Part shown: positions 36,138 through 43,798 of the stretch, piece by piece
Numbering within the stretch: the stretch's first letter is position 1
Layout of the letters: each line of letters begins with the position of its first letter
Assembly: GCF_029211185.1 (NCBI RefSeq)
Contig: NZ_JARGDO010000001.1
Location: 345,414 to 409,413, forward strand
DNA: 64,000 nucleotides
DNA from: Tessaracoccus caeni
GTDB taxonomy: Bacteria > Actinomycetota > Actinomycetes > Propionibacteriales > Propionibacteriaceae
Reading direction: 5' to 3'
Translations under genes and position numbers: made by a program
The notes under the pieces: generated by a model
Seen by the model: only the letters and a program-made list of their open reading frames with translations
Database searches by the model: none
Told to the model about the DNA's origin: nothing

Positions 36138-36626
36138 GTGCATAGCGGACCCACGGGTTTCGACAACTTCGTCCGGCAACGCGGGCGTGCGCTGTGGCGT
36201 GCCGCTTTTCTACTGACCGGAGATTCGCACAAGGCGGAGGATCTCGTCCAGACGGTGCTCGCCAAGACCTATCCGCACTACCGCGGCGACGATGGGGCGT
36301 TCGAGGGCTACGTCCGCACCGCGTTGTATCGCACCTATGTGTCCTGGTGGCGGCGGCGTTGGAAAGGCGAGGTTCCCAGCGAGGAGCTGCCGGAATCGCC
36401 CGAGATGGGCGAAGCGTCGCGCTCGGCTCGCCTCGACCTGCTGCGCGCGATGGCCGAGCTGCCCAAGGTCCAGCGCGCGGTGCTGGTGCTGCGCTACTTC
36501 GAGGACTGCACCGTCGCCGAGGTGGCGGAGCGCTTGGGGATGTCCGAGGGCACCGTGAAATCCCATTCCTTCCGGGCGCGCGAGGCGCTGCGGCAATCGG
36601 TTCACTTGAAGGAGGAAGCCCGATGA
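36138..36626 (+). CDS. SigE-family ECF sigma factor (copy 1)
   Basis: Alternative sigma factor, 162 residues from GTG 36138, which has GGGAGGA 5 bases upstream; an upstream ATG at 36108 is in frame but less well placed. Region 2 reads AAFLLTGDSHKAEDLVQTVLAKTY, then YRTYVSWWRRRW, the hallmark of the actinobacterial SigE-type family. Region 4 is LPKVQRAVLVLRYFEDCT with the HTH AERLGMSEGTVKSHSFRAREAL. Its stop overlaps the next start (ATGA), and that gene encodes a membrane protein that is the obvious candidate anti-sigma factor. A second copy lies at 40286. Confidence 0.9.
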   Translation: MHSGPTGFDNFVRQRGRALWRAAFLLTGDSHKAEDLVQTVLAKTYPHYRGDDGAFEGYVRTALYRTYVSWWRRRWKGEVPSEELPESPEMGEASRSARLDLLRAMAELPKVQRAVLVLRYFEDCTVAEVAERLGMSEGTVKSHSFRAREALRQSVHLKEEAR

Positions 36627-37795
36627 ACGACGAAGAGCTGAGGCACGCGCTGGAGGCCCTTCCTCCGCAGGATCCCGAGATCGACGGCTGGGCGAAACGC
36701 GCCCGCCGCACCAGCCAGACCCGACGGGGCGTGGCCGCCGCCGCGGTGCTGATCGTAGGCCTGGGACTGCCTGGCCTATACCTGGCCAACGCCTGGCAGT
36801 CGGGGCACCGTCCGGTGGCTCCTGACGTGCTGGCCACGCCGTCCCACATCCCGCAACTCACCCCGACGTCGCCCGGCGAGGATGCCCCCGGGGTCATCGA
36901 GAGCACTCCGCCTCCTAGCACCCAGATCGTCCTGCCGCCCGTCGACGAGATGACTGGCGTCGTCGCGATCCGTTCCGTGGAGGGCACCGACGAAGCCGAA
37001 CTCTGTGCCGTGGACATCGAGTACCCAGACGGCGGAGACCCGCCCGTCTGCGAGGGCCCCACCCTGAAGGGCGACTTCTCCTGGGACGACCTTCACCAGG
37101 CGGGCTACACCGTCTCCCACGACTCCGGCGTTAGCTGGACCGAAAAGGACATCCGCGTCTACGGCTACTACGACCCCATGGATGGCCCGCTCGGCTCGTT
37201 CACGCTAGCCGGCCCAGTTGCCGTAGAGGCCACCTCGCCCAGCAGCAAGAGCCACGAGCAGCCGACCAGCACGTATTACCACCCCCTGTCTCTCTGCGGG
37301 GATCCGGTTCGCACGAAAACAGGCCATGAAGAGGACTGGCAGGTGGGCACCTGGGCCTTCACCGACGCGATCGAGGTGGCTGAGAAGTCCAGTGGGTACG
37401 TCGAATGGTGGCTCGGTGCCAACGACTACTTGAACGTCGAGGTCGAGCCCGGCACCGACGTCCGCGCCCTTGAGAACGAGCTGGGCGCCGCCTGGGGTGG
37501 GCCGATCTGCGTCGGCATCAGCACCCGACTCGGCGCGGAGGCCGAAGAAGCGGTCTCACGGCTCCTTGAGACCTCCATGCCGGCCGCACACGTTGCTGGA
37601 GTCGGAACGCTCAACGAGCCGGGAGAGGCGCGCGTCGCCGTCACCATCTGGGGATACGACGCCGACCTGGCCGGGTGGTTTCGTGCCTTGCACAGCCCTG
37701 AGCTCGAGAAGCTCGACAGCTTCACCCTCACCGTCGACTTCGTCCTGACCCCCGTGGGCACATCCCTCGATCCCATCAGAATCGTCACCCGCTGA
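36623..37795 (+). CDS. Single-pass membrane protein, putative sigma regulator (copy 1)
   Basis: Function not recognised. The 390 residues have a short cytoplasmic N-terminus (about 1-35, with WAKRARRTSQTRR), one membrane helix near 37-57 and an external domain of about 330 residues after a Pro/Thr-rich linker. Cys residues in AELCAVDIEYPDG, PPVCEGP, SLCGDP and GPICVG could form disulfides. It overlaps the sigma gene by 4 bp, as expected for an anti-sigma factor, but no zinc-binding anti-sigma motif is seen in the short cytoplasmic part. Copy 2 at 40789 has the same layout with low similarity outside the membrane region. Confidence 0.75.
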   Translation: MNDEELRHALEALPPQDPEIDGWAKRARRTSQTRRGVAAAAVLIVGLGLPGLYLANAWQSGHRPVAPDVLATPSHIPQLTPTSPGEDAPGVIESTPPPSTQIVLPPVDEMTGVVAIRSVEGTDEAELCAVDIEYPDGGDPPVCEGPTLKGDFSWDDLHQAGYTVSHDSGVSWTEKDIRVYGYYDPMDGPLGSFTLAGPVAVEATSPSSKSHEQPTSTYYHPLSLCGDPVRTKTGHEEDWQVGTWAFTDAIEVAEKSSGYVEWWLGANDYLNVEVEPGTDVRALENELGAAWGGPICVGISTRLGAEAEEAVSRLLETSMPAAHVAGVGTLNEPGEARVAVTIWGYDADLAGWFRALHSPELEKLDSFTLTVDFVLTPVGTSLDPIRIVTR

Positions 37796-37869
37796 TCGGA
37801 CCGCAACGGCTTCTGACCTCCAGAGCGTGTTGACCTATGAAACAAGACTCCCTGCTACTAGGAGACCTC

Positions 37870-38961
37870 ATGCATCTTCCTCGCCTCGCCGCCGCTGCGG
37901 TTCTCCTCATCGGGCTCGTGGGCTGCTCGTCCCCAGACCCGGCGGCGCCGGACACGCCGCCAGCAACGACGGGATCGGTCTCGTCGGCCGCTCCCTCAGC
38001 ATCGCCGGATTCGGATCCCAGCGCGGAGCAGCAGCCCAGCATGCCGTTCGACCCCTACCTCGCCGTCATTGACTCGTCCAGGCAGCAAACCCATCAGGAG
38101 ATAGCCGACGAGACCAATCTCATGGAGGAGACCATCGCGAAGTGCATGCGCGAGCAAGGCTTCGAGTACCTCCCCAAGGTCGTCACCGTCGAGGACGTGG
38201 AAGCCAGCGAAGCCGAGCGCGACGCGGCCGAGGCGGGCACCGATGCCTACGGTCGTCCCCCTGGATACGGAACGGTGGACTACGCCAAGAAGTACGGATA
38301 TGGGAGTCCTGATCTCCCCGATGACGAGGACACGAGGGAGGAGCCCCGCATCAATCCGATCCTGGAGAAGGAGTGGGCCTATCTCGACTCTCTCACGCAG
38401 TCCGAACGCGAGGCCTGGGAAACAGCGCTGTCGGGAGATATGAGCAACCCCCTCTACGACGAGGACGGCAACGCCTACTGGGACATGACCACTCAAGGAT
38501 GCTACGGGGAGGGATACCAAGCCATCGACGACGACGAGGTCCACGTCTACGACGATCCGGCCTTCACCGATCTCCTCGAGGCGCTCTCCTTCGCGGAGCC
38601 CGCCCCCGACAACGACAAGGACTTTGCGGCGCTGGAGAAGGAGTGGTCGAGTTGCATGTCCGACGAAGGGTTCTCCTTCCCGCGGCGCCAGGACGCAGCG
38701 ATCACTGTCGAGAACGAGCAAGACGCGCTCTGGCCGCGCGGCGCCGATGGCAAACCCGATCCGGCACAGGAGCCCACCGAAGAGGAACTCGAGCGGTTCT
38801 TCGTCGAGTACGAATTGCCCGTCGCGATCGCCGACGCCACCTGCGCGGAGGGCATCGACTACGACGACCGGCTTCGCGACATCACCGTCGCCTTCCAGGA
38901 GCGCTTCATCAAGGAACACCAGGACCAGCTCGACGACCTGGTCCTCCGATACGGCGAGTGA
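37870..38961 (+). CDS. Lipoprotein with paired CM...GF motifs (paralogue 1)
   Basis: Surface lipoprotein of unknown function, 363 residues. ATG 37870 follows AGGAG and gives MHLPRLAAAAVLLIGLVGC with lipobox Cys19. The mature part carries KCMREQGFEYLP, DYAKKYGYGS, a central Cys (TQGCYGEGY), EKEWSSCMSDEGFSFPR and DATCAEGIDYDDR. These four Cys residues recur in the neighbour at 39026, which suggests two disulfide-closed modules. The protein is very acidic. It sits between two sigma-factor pairs. Confidence 0.8.
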   Translation: MHLPRLAAAAVLLIGLVGCSSPDPAAPDTPPATTGSVSSAAPSASPDSDPSAEQQPSMPFDPYLAVIDSSRQQTHQEIADETNLMEETIAKCMREQGFEYLPKVVTVEDVEASEAERDAAEAGTDAYGRPPGYGTVDYAKKYGYGSPDLPDDEDTREEPRINPILEKEWAYLDSLTQSEREAWETALSGDMSNPLYDEDGNAYWDMTTQGCYGEGYQAIDDDEVHVYDDPAFTDLLEALSFAEPAPDNDKDFAALEKEWSSCMSDEGFSFPRRQDAAITVENEQDALWPRGADGKPDPAQEPTEEELERFFVEYELPVAIADATCAEGIDYDDRLRDITVAFQERFIKEHQDQLDDLVLRYGE

Positions 38962-39013
38962 GCGGATTCTGAGTCCAGCCCCAGGGCTGAGGTGGGCTCC
39001 GGTGCCGCGTGGC

Positions 39014-39019
39014 TAGGTT
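39014..39019 (+). promoter_or_regulatory. -10 element of a leaderless-type promoter
   Basis: TAGGTT, 6 bases before ATG 39026, and no ribosome site between. A TCCGGT one base out of register replaces the GTCGGW element seen at other genes. Confidence 0.4.
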
Positions 39020-39025
39020 CGTGCC

Positions 39026-40129
39026 ATGAACACGCCTCATTGTCTCCGTCTCGGCATCGCGGCGGCGGCCGTACTGAGCATCGGGCTGGCTGGTTGCTCC
39101 AGCGCGCCCCAGGAAAAGACGGACTCTCCGGAGCCATCGACCCCGCAGGCGACAGCGACAGCGACCGAGACGGCGCCCGAGTCCGTCGATGAGCTGTTCA
39201 CCATGCCGCTCGACCCGTACCGTGCGGTCACCGGCAGCCTGGCCAGTCTCGACGCCGAGAAGATCGCCGCCGACCTCACCCGAGAGAACGAGCTGCGCGC
39301 GCAGTGCATGCGCGAGCAGGGCTTCGAGTACTTCTACACCCCAGCCACCGCCGAAGAGGTGTTGTGGGAACTGGGCCGTTCCAGGCAAGCGGCACCGACG
39401 ACATGGGACGACTACGGCACGGTGACCTTCGCCAAAAAGTACGGCTATGGCTCCGTCCACTACCCCGACGTCGAGGAACAATCCGTCCCTGATGTCGAAG
39501 TCCCGCAAGGCCCGGACCCCGAGACCGAGTACCTCGAATCGCTGAGCGAGTCAGACCGTCAGGCCTGGGATGCGGCCCTGTACGGCGACCCCGAGAGCCG
39601 GCAGCCGAGCGAAAACGGCGAGACGCCCGACCCTGATGCCTGGAAGTCGGAGGGCTGCCGGGGCTGGGCCGAGCACGAAGCCACTGGCGGCAAGATGAAG
39701 GCCATTGACGACCCTGAGTTCGCCGAGTTGATCGACGCCATCTTCAACGCCACAGCCACCCCTGACAACGACGAAGACCTCGCGACGCTGGAGAAGGAAT
39801 GGTCGCAGTGCATGGCGGCCGATGGCTTCTCCTTCACCTCTCGCCAGGACGCCGCCTTCACCATCGAGGAAGAGGCCGACGCCTTGTGGCCGCGAGACGC
39901 AGACGGCAAGCCCGACGACGACCGGGAACCCAGCGAGCAGGAGCTGGAACGGTTCTTCACCGAACGGGAGCTTCCCGTCGCGGTGGCCGACGCCACCTGC
40001 GCCGAGGGTATGGACTACAAGAAGCGCCACTCCGTGATCCTGGTGGCCTTCGAGCAGCGCTTCATCGACGAACACAAGAAACAACTCGACGCCCTGATGC
40101 TCACCTACGGCACTGAGAGCACCAGCTGA
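39026..40129 (+). CDS. Lipoprotein with paired CM...GF motifs (paralogue 2)
   Basis: Paralogue of the lipoprotein at 37870, 367 residues. The signal peptide ends in SIGLAGC with Cys24. The same landmarks occur in the same order: QCMREQGFEYFY, FAKKYGYGSVHYP, EGCRGWAEHE, EKEWSQCMAADGFSF, DALWPRDADGKPDDD and DATCAEGMDYKKR. Function unknown; no enzyme motif is visible. It looks like a tandem duplicate that has diverged and gained its own promoter. Confidence 0.8.
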   Translation: MNTPHCLRLGIAAAAVLSIGLAGCSSAPQEKTDSPEPSTPQATATATETAPESVDELFTMPLDPYRAVTGSLASLDAEKIAADLTRENELRAQCMREQGFEYFYTPATAEEVLWELGRSRQAAPTTWDDYGTVTFAKKYGYGSVHYPDVEEQSVPDVEVPQGPDPETEYLESLSESDRQAWDAALYGDPESRQPSENGETPDPDAWKSEGCRGWAEHEATGGKMKAIDDPEFAELIDAIFNATATPDNDEDLATLEKEWSQCMAADGFSFTSRQDAAFTIEEEADALWPRDADGKPDDDREPSEQELERFFTERELPVAVADATCAEGMDYKKRHSVILVAFEQRFIDEHKKQLDALMLTYGTESTS

Positions 40130-40285
40130 GCCCGGTGCCGTGGATAACGCTGGGAATATGGCGCGGCCTGTACCTATTTCCCACGCCTCGCCGGATAGCC
40201 AGCGCTATCCACCAGCATTGGACCAGCGCCCCCCAGGTGCAAGGAAACTGGGGGCTCAGAGCGTTTATAGGGCATGGAGGTGGCG

Positions 40286-40792
40286 ATGCGCGAGACGGCG
40301 GCCCGGTTCGACCGGTTCGTCGCGTCGCGCGGGGGCGACCTGTGGGTTGCCGCCTGGCTGCTGACGGGTGACGCGCAGCACGCGGAAGACCTGGTCCAGA
40401 CGGCGCTGCTCAAGTGCTACGGACGGTTCTCATCCTTCGACGCGGAGTCGGCTTTTGAGGCCTACCTGCGCACGACGATGTACCGCACCTACGTGTCGTG
40501 GTGGCGACGGCGCAGTTGGCGCTCAGAGGTGCCGGCCGAGGTGCGCCCCGACGCCCATGGCGCCACGCCGGCCGAAGATGCCGATCTGCGCGAGGATCTG
40601 CGCCGGCACCTGACCGCGCTGCCACGAGCGCAACGAGCCGTGCTGGTGCTGCGTTACGTCGAGGACAAGACCGCCGTCGAGACCGCTCGCATCCTCGGCA
40701 TGCCCGAGAACACCGTCGCCTCCCACACCCGGCGCGCGCTGGCCGCCCTGCGCGCCGCCGATGGGATCGAGGAGCTGAGGAGCGCGCCATGA
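40286..40792 (+). CDS. SigE-family ECF sigma factor (copy 2)
   Basis: Paralogue of the sigma factor at 36138, 168 residues. I chose ATG 40286, which has GGAGG at 40276-40280, over the in-frame ATG 40274. Region 2 reads AAWLLTGDAQHAEDLVQTALLKCY and YRTYVSWWRRRSW. Region 4 has LPRAQRAVLVLRYVEDKT and ILGMPENTVASHTRRALAAL. Upstream, GGAAAC at 40243 followed by CGTTTA near 40262 loosely resembles an ECF promoter, though the spacing of 13 is short. It overlaps the following membrane protein gene by 4 bp. Confidence 0.9.
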   Translation: MRETAARFDRFVASRGGDLWVAAWLLTGDAQHAEDLVQTALLKCYGRFSSFDAESAFEAYLRTTMYRTYVSWWRRRSWRSEVPAEVRPDAHGATPAEDADLREDLRRHLTALPRAQRAVLVLRYVEDKTAVETARILGMPENTVASHTRRALAALRAADGIEELRSAP

Positions 40793-41976
40793 ACAAGCCA
40801 CTGACCGACGACCTGCTGGGCTTGGTCCCCCAACGCCCTGACCCCTCTAGCTGGGGTCCGCGCGTGCGCCGCGCGAAGACCCGGCGTCGTGCCCTGGGAG
40901 GCATAGCTATGACCGTGGCCGTCCTCGGCACCGCGGTCGCCCTGTCGAACACGCTCGGCACCCACGGCCCACTCATCGCCACACCCGGACCATCCCAGAC
41001 GAGCTTGGCGCCTGCTTCGACCGAGCAACCGACACCATCTCCCTCAGCCACGACCGCCGTCCCGCCAAACCATAAGCTCACCTCCGAAGAGCTGCTCGCC
41101 CAGCCGAACGGGCTGATACCCGAGGCCTGCGCCGCACTCACCGACTCGCCAGAGGCCTTCTCACCGCCACCCGCCGACGGGCTACCTACGGGTGCCGACC
41201 GAGTCTGGCTCTGCGGGGATCCGGCCAGCGTCACCGGCGACGCCAGTTGGATAGGTCCGCAGGAAGCACTGACGACCGACCCCGACCGAGTTGCGCGCGT
41301 CTACAACACCCTCCCCGGCACGGACGCCCACCTCGGCTGCGACGGCGATGCTGGGCTTGGATATCGAGTCGTGGTCGACTACCCCGACCAGCGGATCGCC
41401 TTCGACGGAACCGTGGCTAACTGCCAGACCGTGGGCGACCGTCGAGGAGGCGAGGAGTTCATGAATGACCTCACCGCCTTGTGGGACGCCCAGCGGACAG
41501 CCGCTCCCCCGACATTCACCTCAACCGAAGGCATCTGCAACTTTGCGGATATCGCGCGTCTCAACTTCGTCACGATGGACATCAATTTCCTCGGCTGGGG
41601 AAACCGGAGCTTCTTCCATCGGGTACCCAGGGAGACGCTGACCAGAGGCGTGCTCTGCGGCGTTGACTTCGACGACACGATCCCCTCGGTCCTCGGCGTG
41701 AGCGAGATGTGGCTGCCCGACCAAGTATTAACGGAACTCACAACAGCAGAACTCGCCGCCCCGCCGCAAGAACGCACTGACGAGCCCATTCTTGAGGCCT
41801 ATCTCGTGCTGTTGAACGAGGCCGGGGATCCCGTCACCTACCGCATCAGCCGCGACGGCGGCGTTCTCATCAACGCCAACAAACCTTGGGATTGGGTCGG
41901 AACCTGGTACCCCTCATCCGATGTCGCAGATCAATGGAGCGCGACGCTGGAGGCGGCAGGAATCGTTCCCGAGTAG
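40789..41976 (+). CDS. Single-pass membrane protein, putative sigma regulator (copy 2)
   Basis: Counterpart of the protein at 36623, 395 residues. It has a cytoplasmic N-terminus of about 35 residues (SWGPRVRRAKTRRR), one membrane helix near 36-56, a Ser/Thr/Pro linker at about 60-95 and an external domain with several Cys (PEACAAL, VWLCGDP, HLGCDGD, VANCQT, EGICNF, GVLCGVD). WLCGDP here and SLCGDP in copy 1 may be a shared core. No known family was recognised. The overlap with the sigma gene suggests it controls that sigma factor in response to an outside signal. Confidence 0.72.
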   Translation: MNKPLTDDLLGLVPQRPDPSSWGPRVRRAKTRRRALGGIAMTVAVLGTAVALSNTLGTHGPLIATPGPSQTSLAPASTEQPTPSPSATTAVPPNHKLTSEELLAQPNGLIPEACAALTDSPEAFSPPPADGLPTGADRVWLCGDPASVTGDASWIGPQEALTTDPDRVARVYNTLPGTDAHLGCDGDAGLGYRVVVDYPDQRIAFDGTVANCQTVGDRRGGEEFMNDLTALWDAQRTAAPPTFTSTEGICNFADIARLNFVTMDINFLGWGNRSFFHRVPRETLTRGVLCGVDFDDTIPSVLGVSEMWLPDQVLTELTTAELAAPPQERTDEPILEAYLVLLNEAGDPVTYRISRDGGVLINANKPWDWVGTWYPSSDVADQWSATLEAAGIVPE

Positions 41977-41991
41977 GCCGAATTCCCCCAC

Positions 41992-42210
41992 CTATGAGGC
42001 GGATGCCCGCACGGCATTCGCCAGCATGGCGGAAATCTGCTGGCCGGTGTAGTGGACCGGCCCGGCCGCGTCGGGAATGGATGAATACGCGACGAGGACA
42101 AAGGCGATACACACGCCGATCAGGCTCAGCAGGGCGATGACGCGCGCAACCGCACGACCGGTGGAAGATCGTCGGACTGGACCTGGTGCTGGAAACGGGA
42201 TCCCTGTCAT
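41992..42210 (-). CDS. Possible small single-helix membrane protein
   Basis: 72 residues with one strong hydrophobic stretch (VARVIALLSLIGVCIAFVLV) and no recognised domain. The ATG at 42210 lacks a clear ribosome site. It is the only open frame in this gap that looks like protein. It could be a chance frame, but the clean helix and position between two convergent-free units favour a real gene. Confidence 0.4.
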   Translation of the reverse strand: MTGIPFPAPGPVRRSSTGRAVARVIALLSLIGVCIAFVLVAYSSIPDAAGPVHYTGQQISAMLANAVRASAS

Positions 42211-42556
42211 CGTGACGCCCTATCTACGCTGGAAAATCGACGTTGAGGGAGATTGGGTTTTATGGTAAGCCGCGCTTTTGTTTTAACGGAGCACGACGCG
42301 CTGACAAAAAGAAAATCGGCCACGACAACAGATCCAGCGGGCAAAGTCGCATTCATTTCTGTGCTCATGCCCCGTGCCTCCTCGTCTGGTTCTCGACGGT
42401 GCTCACGCTACGGCGCGCCACCGACAGTTCGTAAGCACCCAGAGTCCCCATCGTCTCCGCCCTGGGGAGGACCCAGGTGGTGTCAGCCCCTGACCCTTGT
42501 CTCCAGGGATAGGCTGATGCATCCCGTCACACTCGGAATCGTCGGAGGTCACAGCC
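42211..42556. other. Intergenic region with an AT-richer patch
   Basis: About 346 bp without a supported gene. Bases 42230-42370 are clearly richer in A and T than the surroundings (TTTTGTTTTAACGG, CAAAAAGAAAATCGG). The right part holds TAGGCT at 42510-42515, a possible -10 element for the GH13 gene, whose ribosome site GGAGG is at 42544-42548. An open frame starting at 42253 looks protein-like for only about 40 codons. Confidence 0.6.
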
Positions 42557-43792
42557 ATGTCATGGAGCGAGCACGCGATCTGGTGGCACGTCTACCCGCT
42601 GGGGGCCTGCGGCGCGCCGATCCGCGAGCCCCATCCGGAGCCCGGGCACCGGCTGAACAGGCTGCTCAACTGGCTCGACTACGCCACCGAGCTCGGCACC
42701 TCCGGTCTGCTGCTGGCTCCGGTCTTCGCCTCATCGACGCACGGCTACGACACCACCGATCAGTTCCGCATCGATCCCCGACTGGGTGACGACGCCGACT
42801 TCGCCGCCCTCATCGAGGCCTGCCATTCCCGAGGCATGAAGGTGGTGCTCGACGGGGTGTTCAGTCACGTCGGACGCGAGCATCCCGCAGTCGCGGCTGC
42901 GCTGGCGAACGGTCCGGATTCCCCCGAGGCCGAGCTGTTCGACATCGACTGGCAGCACCCGGATGGCCCGCAGCCGCGCGTCTTCGAGGGCCATGGCGCC
43001 CTGGTACGGCTCAACCACGCGTCGCAGCGAGCCCGCGACTACACCGTCGACGTAATGAACCACTGGATCGAGCGCGGGGCCGACGGCTGGCGGCTGGACG
43101 CCGCCTATTCGGTGGACAACGCCTTCTGGGCCGACGTCCTGCCGCGGGTGCGCGAGCGCCATCCGCACGCGTGGTTCCTCGGCGAGGTGATCCACGGCGA
43201 CTACCCCGCCTTCGTCGAACAGTCCACCGTCGACACGGTGACCCAGTACGAGCTGTGGAAGGCGATCTGGTCGAGCCTCAAGGAACGCAACTTCTTCGAG
43301 CTCGACTGGACGCTGCAGCGCCACAACGAGTTCTTGCAGACCTTCGTGCCCCAGACTTTCATCGGCAACCACGACGTCACCCGGATCGCGTCGACGGTGG
43401 GCCAGGACGGCGCCATCCTCGCGCTCGCGATCCTGATGACGGTGGGAGGCATCCCGTCGGTCTACTACGGCGACGAGCAGGGCTTCACCGGCGTCAAGGA
43501 GGAGCGGGCCGACGGGGACGACGCAGTGCGCCCGCCGCTGCCGGACTCCCCCGCCGATCTGCTGCCCTTCGGCCGGCACGCGCACCGGGCCTACCAGGAG
43601 TTGATCGGGCTACGCCGTCGCAACCACTGGCTGACCCGGGCGACCACCCGGTCGCTGGCGCTCACCAACACGCACTACGTGTATCAGGCCGAGGCCGACG
43701 GCCAGCTGCTGACCGTCGAGCTGCTGCTCGACCACGACCCCGCCGAGGTCGTCATCCGAGATCGCGACGGCCTCGAACTCTGGCGAAGCTGA
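42557..43792 (+). CDS. GH13-family alpha-glucan/sucrose-acting enzyme
   Basis: Alpha-amylase superfamily glycosidase or transglycosidase, 411 residues, no signal peptide, so probably cytoplasmic. The barrel motifs are visible in order: VVLDGVFSHVG, DGWRLDAAY (nucleophile Asp near 181), FLGEVIHGDY (acid/base Glu near 210) and FIGNHDVTR. The protein begins WWHVYPLGACGAP, a variant start seen in a subgroup of actinobacterial GH13 proteins. Substrate specificity is not clear. It is convergent with the GH32 gene, the two stops lying 6 bp apart. Confidence 0.87.
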   Translation: MSWSEHAIWWHVYPLGACGAPIREPHPEPGHRLNRLLNWLDYATELGTSGLLLAPVFASSTHGYDTTDQFRIDPRLGDDADFAALIEACHSRGMKVVLDGVFSHVGREHPAVAAALANGPDSPEAELFDIDWQHPDGPQPRVFEGHGALVRLNHASQRARDYTVDVMNHWIERGADGWRLDAAYSVDNAFWADVLPRVRERHPHAWFLGEVIHGDYPAFVEQSTVDTVTQYELWKAIWSSLKERNFFELDWTLQRHNEFLQTFVPQTFIGNHDVTRIASTVGQDGAILALAILMTVGGIPSVYYGDEQGFTGVKEERADGDDAVRPPLPDSPADLLPFGRHAHRAYQELIGLRRRNHWLTRATTRSLALTNTHYVYQAEADGQLLTVELLLDHDPAEVVIRDRDGLELWRS

Positions 43793-43798
43793 GCGGGA

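Noticed and set aside
40243-40267. ECF-type promoter before the second sigma gene
   Set aside because: GGAAAC and CGTTTA are present, but only 13 bases lie between them, shorter than the usual 16 or so; mentioned with the gene but not called as a feature.
42253-42789. Open frame upstream of and overlapping the GH13 gene
   Set aside because: It runs out of frame through the GH13 start and has no recognisable domain; only the first 40 or so codons lie outside a real gene.
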